64,000 nt of DNA, from assembly GCF_041860085.1 (NCBI RefSeq), contig NZ_CP124747.1, positions 1,798,001 to 1,862,000 on the forward strand, read 5' to 3'. Of the stretch, positions 27,185 through 34,605 are shown piece by piece (position 1 is the first letter of the stretch; every line of letters begins with the position of its first letter). This DNA is from Schlesneria sp. DSM 10557 (GTDB lineage: Bacteria > Planctomycetota > Planctomycetia > Planctomycetales > Planctomycetaceae). The translations under genes and the position numbers were made by a program. A model generated the notes under the pieces. That model made no database searches. It worked only from the letters and a program-made list of their open reading frames with translations, and had not been told where the DNA came from.

Positions 27185-28093
27185 ATGTCAGCTCGATACC
27201 TCTTTTTGATGGGATTTCTTGTTGTGACCAGTTCTGTCACAGCGTCAGAAATTTACGTCAACAATGTCGTTGGTCGCGATTCAGACGATGGAGTGACCCC
27301 GACCGGCCGCGAAGGAAACGCGGGACCGGTTCAATCTCTCAAGCGGGCGATTCAGCTTGCGCGATTCGGGGACATCATCATCCTCGCCAACACGGGGACC
27401 CCTTACTACGACTCGATCTCCCTCACGGGCAGCCGAAACAGTGGCACTGCATACACTCCCTTCATGATTCAGGGAAATGGGTCCACCATCAGCGGGCTGA
27501 GAAGACTCCCTCCCGGAAGCTGGCGACGCGAGAGTCGCTCATTGTGGAAGGTGACGCTGACGAGAAAGGGCTTCTATCGACTGCTGCGGGACGGTAAGCC
27601 ACTTCCCGAGTCTATTCCGGAGAGCGGCCTGGATCCTCGACCTCATCTTCAACCCGGTCATTGGGCTGCCTGGCAGGGGAGCCTGTACTTTCGCCAGGAT
27701 CGCCCCGAGCTACCTGAAGATGAACTGTTTACCTACGCAGCGGATCAGACAGGAATCTCTCTGCATCAGGTGAGCAATGTTGTGATCTCTGATGTGAAGA
27801 TCGAGCACTTCCGCTTCGATGGAATTCACGCGCAAGGTCTCTGCGACGGAATCAAACTGGACAACGTTGTCGCCGTCGAAAACGGCCGTGCAGGTGTCGT
27901 CTCGAGCGGTGCTTCACGGATTGAAATTTTTGGCGGGCAGATCCGAAGAAACGGTCGCCATCAATTGCTGATTCTGGATCGGTCGAAAGCGACCCCGTAC
28001 GAATCCGATATCGAAGAGTCTGTTCCGATGGCGCCCCAACCAGCCGTTGGCAGGAGGATTAACGGGGAAGTGAAAATGACCCTGCGTCCATAG
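27185..28093 (+). CDS. Secreted right-handed beta-helix protein
   Basis: The ATG at 27185 starts a signal peptide (M-S-A-R-Y-L-F-L-M-G-F then T-A-S). The mature protein opens with E-I-Y-V-N-N-V-V-G-R-D-S-D-D-G and then P-V-Q-S-L-K-R-A-I-Q-L-A, the usual entry into a pectate-lyase-like beta-helix. Later short repeats such as V-V-I-S-D-V-K-I-E-H-F and I-K-L-D-N-V-V-A-V-E-N-G fit beta-helix coils. At about 302 residues it is short for the fold. Catalytic residues could not be assigned, so it may be a glycan-binding protein or lyase. Its last 35 bases overlap the convergent CsrA-like gene. Confidence 0.75.
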   Translation: MSARYLFLMGFLVVTSSVTASEIYVNNVVGRDSDDGVTPTGREGNAGPVQSLKRAIQLARFGDIIILANTGTPYYDSISLTGSRNSGTAYTPFMIQGNGSTISGLRRLPPGSWRRESRSLWKVTLTRKGFYRLLRDGKPLPESIPESGLDPRPHLQPGHWAAWQGSLYFRQDRPELPEDELFTYAADQTGISLHQVSNVVISDVKIEHFRFDGIHAQGLCDGIKLDNVVAVENGRAGVVSSGASRIEIFGGQIRRNGRHQLLILDRSKATPYESDIEESVPMAPQPAVGRRINGEVKMTLRP

Positions 28094-28241
28094 AATCATT
28101 CAGCAGGTTGTCATCATGGGGATCACACTCATCAACACGGAAGGTCACTTCGCCATTCTCGATATCGATCACTGTGACAGTGGTGTTACCGAGATGCAGG
28201 ATATCACCGACGTTCAGATCGAATTCGTGAATCTGCACCAT
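28059..28241 (-). CDS. Small CsrA-like protein lacking the RNA-binding tail
   Basis: The product has 60 residues. The core V-G-D-I-L-H-L-G-N-T-T-V-T-V-I-D-I followed by G-E-V-T-F lines up with the first four strands of CsrA (G-E-x-x-x-I-G followed by V-T-V and the turn before the last strand). The CsrA C-terminal A-P-x-x-x-x-V-H-R-E-E segment with its RNA-contacting Arg is absent and replaced by an acidic tail (D-E-C-D-P-H-D-D-N). This comparison is by eye. GGAGG lies just before an ATG-GTG pair, either of which could start. A sigma-70-like promoter is about 47 bases upstream. The longer frame to 28322 runs through that promoter and is rejected. Confidence 0.65.
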   Translation of the reverse strand: MVQIHEFDLNVGDILHLGNTTVTVIDIENGEVTFRVDECDPHDDNLLNDSMDAGSFSLPR

Positions 28242-28287
28242 TAACCTCCGTGTATCAATGGGATAAATCGTGATCCGTGACTGAAGC

Positions 28288-28316
28288 ACTATAGCGGCCC
28301 ATGCAGTGCCCCGCAA
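28288..28316 (-). promoter_or_regulatory. Candidate sigma-70-type promoter for the CsrA-like gene
   Basis: Read on the minus strand, TTGCGG and TATAGT are separated by exactly 17 bases, and the -10 element lies about 47 bases before the start at 28241. Confidence 0.5.
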
Positions 28317-28336
28317 CGACAACCGCGACCCTCCGC

Positions 28337-31027
28337 TTAGTGTTCATCTCGTGCGGATTCTTCAAAACTTGCCAGTTGCTTCGTAAGGACTTCGGGGATT
28401 TCGGTCAGACGGTCTCCTGCGGTGATCTTCCCGTTATCAGCATCCGTCACGAAGAACACGTCCAGCACTTGATCGAAGTGCGTGGCAATCTTTGCCAGCA
28501 CCACGCTCAGCTTCAGCTCATACAACACTTTGGTAATGGCGTACAACAAGCCCGGACGATCGTGTGCAAAAACATCGATGATCGTGTACCGGTCTGACGA
28601 CTCATTGTCGATCACGACGCGCATCGGCAGGTCGGACACCGGACCGCTCAGTGCCGACAGCGCAAATTTGCCTCGTGACCTCAGCAGGGTTTCGACCTCT
28701 GCCTCACCGCGCAGGACCTTGCGAATCGCTATGGCCAGTTCATCGACACGCCAGCCGGGAATCTCGCCGACATGGTCCGTGTCACGCACCCGGAACACAT
28801 CGATGATCACGCCGTCCTGCGTCGTATAAATTGCGGCGGACAGAATCACCAGCCGCTTTGCAGACAACACTCCTGAGACTTTGTGGAAGCAGCCCGATGC
28901 CAGTCGCTCATGCGTGATGATGCGATACTCGACAGTGGACGTCTCGGCATCATAAACCGCTTCGACAAGGATCTGATCGGGGCCGCATGACTGGATCAGT
29001 CGGTAATCGTCTGCGATCCGGGCAGGAGGAGTCTCCAGCAGGTAATGGGCCGGAAACTGATCGAGTTCTTCGGCCAGTGAATCTTCATTCTGGTCCGACG
29101 GAGTCGTTCCATTGGAAGGCTCGATCGGTTCAGCCCCGGCAATCAGCTTCGCGACCTGTTCCTTGATTGCCATTAACCGGGTCGGTTCATCGAACAGATG
29201 ACTTTTTCCGCTGAGCCACAGCATGGTCCGTTCGTACAACGTCGTGGTCAGTTCGGCTTTCCACTGCGTCCAGACTCCCGGGCCCACTGCAGAGATGTCT
29301 GCCGCAGTCAGAACATACAGCATTCGAAGTGATTCAGGACTACCGACCTCGTGACTGAACTTCAGCAGAACTGCCGGATCATTGATATCCCGTCGCAGAG
29401 CCAGGTCGGCCATCTTCAAGTGACGATGGACCAGAAACATGACCAGTTCACGCTGATGAGCAGGCAATCCGAGTCGTACGGCGACGTCCGCAGCAATCCG
29501 ACGTCCTACCTCACTATGATCTTCTTCGTAACCTTTTCCCGCATCATGCAGCAGGATGGATAGGTGAAGTAATTCTTTATGATGGATTTCCCGATAGGCC
29601 CGTCCCACCGCCCCCGTGTCACCCAGAAACCCTTCTGCCGCTTCGATCGCCCGCAGAGTATGCTCGTCCACGGTGTAATGATGATACTGATTGAACTGAA
29701 GCAGACAGCGAATATGCTGGAAGCACGGAAGAACCGCTTCAAGCACGCCATTCTCGTGCAGACCGCGTAGAGCCTCTCCCAATTTTCCCGTGGTCTTCAA
29801 CAGTTCAAGAAACAGTTGAGACGCATCGGGCGATAGAACTGCTGGCGTCTTGATCTTTTCACTCTTGATCATGGCAGCCAGCCGAGGCGCGACCGTCCGT
29901 CCATAACGGGCGGCGGTCAGATACAGATGAAGCACCCGTTCGAGATTTCCGCAAACAGCCCGGCGGGTGCGACCACGGGGAATGTCGATCTGTTCCGGCC
30001 CCACGCGATAGATCTCGTCGACGCGATAGGACATCAGGAAATCGAAGGCCTGATCCAGAATCTTCTTATGCTGTGTCTGCTCCATGAACTGACGCGCGAC
30101 GTCCGCGATAAACGAACTGTGCTGAAAATATTCCTGCATGAACCGCTCGACCGGCCGCAGACCGTCAATTGCAGGAATGTTCCGAGACCGGGCAATCCTT
30201 AACTGATCATCGCGAGAGAGTGTGTCTTGCTCTTTATTCGCAGCGAAGTGCAAATTGATGCGGATGGCAATGAGGAATTCATGGGCTTGCGAAAGCCGGC
30301 GGGCATCTTCGGCATTGAGCGCACCGTGACGCTGTAACGCGTCAATTTCGCCGCTGCCGTACAACGCGAAACCGACCCAACGAATGAAATGCAGATCCCG
30401 CAGTCCGCCGACCGAACGTTTCACATCCGGTTCGAGTTGCTGAGTGGAAGCCCCGAACTCGGCTCTTTCCTTGCTGCGGGTCGCCGAGACTTCGGCCAGG
30501 AACTCACTGGAGCGAGATTTGATGATCGTACGAGCGAATCGCACCTGCAATTGCCCGAAAATCGCCTGATTTCCCCACAGCAGTCGCGTATCGACAAGTG
30601 AAGTGGCGAACTGAATTTCCTGCCGGGCCCACGAAAGTGAATCGGCCACCGTGCGCACGCTGGCACCGATTTTGAGACCGGAATCCCACAGATCTCGCTG
30701 CACCTGTGACGCGATCTTTTCAAACTGTGACGTGCAGGAGGGTGAGTGCAGAAACAGCAGGTCGATATCCGAATAGGGACAGACATCGCCTCTTGCTGTT
30801 CCGCCTGTTGCAACGAGAGCAGTCTGCCCACGCAACGTTTCGACCAGCGCAGGATCGGCTTCCGACAAGACTTCTTGAAACACCTGTGTCAGGAAGGCAT
30901 CGAGGTGCTGAGACAGATAGGCCGCTGTCTGCAGGCCCGTCGCACCCTGCTCAAAATGTTTACGGGCCTGTTGTCTCAGCCCGTCCACCCGCCTTCTCAG
31001 CGTGCCGATTCTCTCTGTGCGCGGCAC
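28337..31027 (-). CDS. glnD: [Protein-PII] uridylyltransferase/uridylyl-removing enzyme
   Basis: GlnD senses glutamine and adds or removes UMP on the PII protein. The 896-residue length is standard. Domains in order are: nucleotidyltransferase with G-G-T-A-R-G-D and S-D-I-D-L (two metal-binding Asp); the GlnE-like helical region; an HD phosphohydrolase domain with H-T-L-R and L-L-H-D-A-G-K-G; and two C-terminal ACT domains, the last with D-V-F-A-H-D-R-P-G-L-L-Y. Both activities therefore look intact. The start is a GTG at 31027. glnB and amt lie upstream on the same strand, but a terminator stands between glnB and glnD, so glnD probably has its own promoter in the 355-base gap. Confidence 0.95.
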   Translation of the reverse strand: MPRTERIGTLRRRVDGLRQQARKHFEQGATGLQTAAYLSQHLDAFLTQVFQEVLSEADPALVETLRGQTALVATGGTARGDVCPYSDIDLLFLHSPSCTSQFEKIASQVQRDLWDSGLKIGASVRTVADSLSWARQEIQFATSLVDTRLLWGNQAIFGQLQVRFARTIIKSRSSEFLAEVSATRSKERAEFGASTQQLEPDVKRSVGGLRDLHFIRWVGFALYGSGEIDALQRHGALNAEDARRLSQAHEFLIAIRINLHFAANKEQDTLSRDDQLRIARSRNIPAIDGLRPVERFMQEYFQHSSFIADVARQFMEQTQHKKILDQAFDFLMSYRVDEIYRVGPEQIDIPRGRTRRAVCGNLERVLHLYLTAARYGRTVAPRLAAMIKSEKIKTPAVLSPDASQLFLELLKTTGKLGEALRGLHENGVLEAVLPCFQHIRCLLQFNQYHHYTVDEHTLRAIEAAEGFLGDTGAVGRAYREIHHKELLHLSILLHDAGKGYEEDHSEVGRRIAADVAVRLGLPAHQRELVMFLVHRHLKMADLALRRDINDPAVLLKFSHEVGSPESLRMLYVLTAADISAVGPGVWTQWKAELTTTLYERTMLWLSGKSHLFDEPTRLMAIKEQVAKLIAGAEPIEPSNGTTPSDQNEDSLAEELDQFPAHYLLETPPARIADDYRLIQSCGPDQILVEAVYDAETSTVEYRIITHERLASGCFHKVSGVLSAKRLVILSAAIYTTQDGVIIDVFRVRDTDHVGEIPGWRVDELAIAIRKVLRGEAEVETLLRSRGKFALSALSGPVSDLPMRVVIDNESSDRYTIIDVFAHDRPGLLYAITKVLYELKLSVVLAKIATHFDQVLDVFFVTDADNGKITAGDRLTEIPEVLTKQLASFEESARDEH

Positions 31028-31275
31028 CGCCTGAGACGGCTCAGACTCACCAATTCGAGAACGAACCTCAGGAATGGTGGCCTCCCTCTACTTTACTGGC
31101 TTCAACCCACATCATCCGTGCGACCAAGAAATGTGTCCGAATGGGCAAGCCGGTGACTGAAAACTATTCGTGCGGCTTCACCCTGTAGCGCGAGGGGTAT
31201 ACCGACCGCAGAATTCTTCAGGTGACAGGCATCCGACGAAGGATTGAGTAGAGCGCTACCCTGAACTGTCGCTTG
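31028..31275. other. Leader region of glnD
   Basis: Together with the adjacent terminator this fills the 355 bases between glnB and glnD. No gene is seen. It should contain a glnD promoter on the minus strand, but I could not pick one out. Confidence 0.4.
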
Positions 31276-31322
31276 AGATCAAACAAAGAAGTCGAACCGG
31301 CAAAAACCGCAATTCGACTTCT
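31276..31322 (-). terminator. Rho-independent terminator after glnB
   Basis: On the minus strand AGAAGTCGAA and TTCGACTTCT form a perfect 10-bp stem around a 16-base loop, followed by TTGTTT. Confidence 0.82.
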
Positions 31323-31382
31323 GTAGTGGCGACCTCGTCAGACCGAGAACTTCGAAAGGCCCGGTAAATTGGACAGTGGCGA

Positions 31383-31814
<432 letters not shown>

Positions 31815-31840
31815 TCAAGATCAAAACATCAGTTCAGGCA

Positions 31841-33253
31841 TCAATAGAAGATGTAACCTTCTTCGCCATGGTCATGAATATCCAGCCCCTGCATCTCACC
31901 GGTCTGGGTGACACGGAGACCATTTACGGCGTCGACAAGCTTGAGAATGATCACCGTCCCGACAATCGCCAGCAGCATGGCGGCTCCCGCACCGATCGCC
32001 TGGTTCACGAGCTGTGCCGGATTTCCTTCGAGCAGGCCGCAAGGTTCGGTGGTACCGGGGATGACAGCTCGAGTCGCGAACACGCCGGTCAAAAGTGCGC
32101 CCAGAGTTCCGCCCACGCCATGGACACCAAATGCGTCCAGAGAGTCATCGTAGCCAAACTTGTTCTTCATGGTCGTGCATGCAAAGAAACAGACCATTCC
32201 GGCGGCCAGCCCCAGACAGATCCCGCTAATCGGGGTTGCTGAACCACTGGCGGGCGTCACACAGACCAGCCCCGCTACGGCACCGGAACACGCCCCCAGA
32301 ATGCTGGGCTTACCACGGAGCAACCATTCCAGCCCGGCCCAGGCGAGCGTCCCCGCCGCGGCCGCCATTTGGGTCGTTACGAAAGCATTTGCAGCGCGCA
32401 GATCGGCAGCACCAGCACTCCCTGCGTTAAAGCCAAACCAGCCGACCCACAGCATGGTGGCACCAATATAGGTGTAAGTCAGATTGTGCGGCGGCATGGG
32501 CTCTTGTCCAAATCCAAGTCGCTTTCCCAGCAGCAGGGCACAGACGAGGGCAGAGATTCCGGAAGTGATATGCACCACGGTTCCGCCCGCAAAGTCGTAC
32601 GCCTTAAACTTCGCACTCGGATTGAATTCCGAACACCAGCCAAAATCAGACCAGACCCAGTGGGCCACGGGGCAATAGACGAAGGTTCCCCAGAGAATGG
32701 AAAACAGCACCATCGAGCTGAACTTCATTCGTTCGGCAAAAGCTCCGCAAATCAGCGCGGGAGTGATGATAAAGAACATCATCTGAAAGACCATGTGAAT
32801 CGATCGAGGGATCCCGGTTTCCCCGTACATCGGATGCACTGCCTGCTTGAGGCTTTCGTTCCAATAAGGAGAGACTCCCTTCAGCAGGGCATACTTGAAA
32901 TCTCCGATCAGCCCCATCCCTCCGACAGAGTCTCCGAAACAGAGGCTGTACCCGTACAAGGCCCAAATCACCGACATCAATCCCATGAGGGTGATGCATT
33001 GCATCATCACACTGAGAATATTCTTCTTCCGGACGAGGCCGCCGTAAAACAACGCCAGACCGGGTGCTGTCATCATCAGCACTAATGCTGACGACGTCAG
33101 CATCCAGGCGATGTCACCCGAATTGAATGCGGGAGCGGCAGCGGGCGCCGCCGCTTCGGTGATTTCAACAGCAACTTCCTGCGCTAAACCGATCGATGGC
33201 AGGCTGCAGCATAAAACAACGAAGGAAAGCGCGGTCCAGTGTCTGAACGTCAC
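31841..33253 (-). CDS. amt: Ammonium transporter Amt
   Basis: Amt forms a trimeric inner-membrane channel for ammonium. The 470-residue protein starts with a cleavable signal-like segment ending near L-A-Q, an N-terminal Ala/Pro linker, then about 11 membrane helices. The first helix carries the A-L-F-Y-G-G-L-V-R-K-K-N signature. The twin pore histidines are visible in P-V-A-H-W-V-W and F-G-V-H-G-V-G-G. GTG at 33253 follows AGGAG at a 7-base spacing and replaces the longer frame from 33430, whose extra N-terminus has no family support. glnB follows 120 bases downstream, so the two are probably cotranscribed and PII should gate this channel. Confidence 0.95.
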   Translation of the reverse strand: MTFRHWTALSFVVLCCSLPSIGLAQEVAVEITEAAAPAAAPAFNSGDIAWMLTSSALVLMMTAPGLALFYGGLVRKKNILSVMMQCITLMGLMSVIWALYGYSLCFGDSVGGMGLIGDFKYALLKGVSPYWNESLKQAVHPMYGETGIPRSIHMVFQMMFFIITPALICGAFAERMKFSSMVLFSILWGTFVYCPVAHWVWSDFGWCSEFNPSAKFKAYDFAGGTVVHITSGISALVCALLLGKRLGFGQEPMPPHNLTYTYIGATMLWVGWFGFNAGSAGAADLRAANAFVTTQMAAAAGTLAWAGLEWLLRGKPSILGACSGAVAGLVCVTPASGSATPISGICLGLAAGMVCFFACTTMKNKFGYDDSLDAFGVHGVGGTLGALLTGVFATRAVIPGTTEPCGLLEGNPAQLVNQAIGAGAAMLLAIVGTVIILKLVDAVNGLRVTQTGEMQGLDIHDHGEEGYIFY

Positions 33254-33295
33254 AAAATTTCTCCTGAGTGCGAGGATGAAAATCGCGAATACCAA

Positions 33296-33311
33296 AGCTT
33301 CAGTGGTGCCA
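33296..33311 (-). promoter_or_regulatory. Candidate sigma-54 promoter upstream of amt
   Basis: On the minus strand the site reads TGGCACCACTGAAGCT. The -24 TGGCAC is perfect, and GG is followed after exactly 10 bases by GC at -12, though the TT of TTGC is AA. The -12 GC lies 43 bases before the amt GTG, leaving a leader of about 31 bases. Confidence 0.45.
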
Positions 33312-33479
33312 CGACGTGGTGGAAAAACTGAGACGGGCAGCCACAAGGCAAACTGCATGCCGCAGTTTTTGGCACTGAATGCTTCGTGTAAGGCAAAACC
33401 CTGCTGCAATGTCAGAATCTGGAAGAACACGTATACTGCAGCACAGATTTCTTCAGCTCTTCACTCGCGGAACGGACCG

Positions 33480-34403
33480 GTGTCTCTCATTCTGACTGCA
33501 CTCTTCGCCTTTTTAGTCAGCAGCGGGCTCGCGTGGTGGTTCGAATGGCTGAGTTTCCATGAGCGGCAGTCGCTGAATCTTCCTCTGCCCACCCCACGAG
33601 CCCGTCGCCTGAGAAGAATTGTGGTGGTGATCGCCAGCGCGTTGCTTTTCGTGCTCTTCCATTGGGCATCAATCGAGAATGGGTGTCTCGAGACGCCGGA
33701 AGTCCAACCATCCGGGACCGGTCGGACATTGCGCTTGGTCTTTCACCTGACCCTGCTCGCATTTCTCGTCGTCGCGACGTCGATCGATTTTGACTGCTAC
33801 ATGATTCCGGATTGGATCACCTTACCCGGGACACTGATCGGACTACTGGGAGCAACGCTGATCGGCGAAGCTCAGATCTGTCACTTGTGGGTTGACTGGA
33901 CGGTCTCCATCCCGCAACTCAGGGGGCCTTATATCCCCGCATGGTACGACGCCCATCGACACTGGCACGGGCTGGCCTGGAGTCTGGCCGGAATGATCAC
34001 CGGGGCAGGACTGACCTGGAGTGCGAGGAAAGTCAGTTCGCTCGTCCTGGGACAGGAAGCGATGGGAACCGGAGACATCACTCTCATGGCCATGATCGGC
34101 AGTTACCTGGGCTGGCAGGCGACGACACTGGTCTTTCTACTCGCCCCCCTGTTGGGACTGACGGTCGGCGTGGTGATTCGGACCGTCTCGGGCAAGACAT
34201 ACCTCCCCTACGGACCCTGGCTCAGCCTGGGGGCGGCCGTGGTGTTATTCAGTTGGAGCTTTTTCTGGGGTCAAACCCGCATGATTTTCAGTGACTGGCT
34301 GAGCATCGTTACCCTGGGGGGCGTTGGCAGCATCGGCTTCGTTACGTTGCTGGCCCTGGTACAGCTCTACAAGTCGATCCCCGCACGAGGTCGATCGACG
34401 TGA
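33480..34403 (+). CDS. Type 4 prepilin peptidase (A24), methylase domain absent
   Basis: This is an integral membrane aspartic protease of about 308 residues with about seven or eight hydrophobic segments. The two catalytic Asp sites are present: D-F-D-C-Y-M-I-P-D in the first half and G-T-G-D-I-T-L-M in the second. The cytoplasmic N-terminal methyltransferase domain with paired cysteines found in full PilD is missing, so it may only cleave leader peptides of pseudopilins. DUF1559-type proteins of planctomycetes often carry such leaders. The GTG at 33480 precedes the first membrane segment; the frame is open to 33111 across amt. It is transcribed divergently from amt. Confidence 0.85.
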   Translation: MSLILTALFAFLVSSGLAWWFEWLSFHERQSLNLPLPTPRARRLRRIVVVIASALLFVLFHWASIENGCLETPEVQPSGTGRTLRLVFHLTLLAFLVVATSIDFDCYMIPDWITLPGTLIGLLGATLIGEAQICHLWVDWTVSIPQLRGPYIPAWYDAHRHWHGLAWSLAGMITGAGLTWSARKVSSLVLGQEAMGTGDITLMAMIGSYLGWQATTLVFLLAPLLGLTVGVVIRTVSGKTYLPYGPWLSLGAAVVLFSWSFFWGQTRMIFSDWLSIVTLGGVGSIGFVTLLALVQLYKSIPARGRST

Positions 34404-34605
34404 CCGGTCTCCCGCAGTCCCATCCCATCGGTTCGTTCAGGAACCGACGGTCATCAAGTAAAGGAGAGGGGGCGCGTTCAACGTCGCGGGGATCGGAAGC
34501 CCCTGGTACGGCCATGTCGGCAGCCACCTTCTGCATTCTGAGATTTCAACGCACTTGTTCGGCGTGCCCCGCAGAGTAACCGCAGGGCACGTTCCGTACG
34601 CAGGT

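Noticed and set aside
33370..33384. TTGGCAC-like sigma-54 site pointing toward the prepilin peptidase
   Set aside because: GG and GC are 8 bases apart instead of 10, so the spacing required by sigma-54 is not met.
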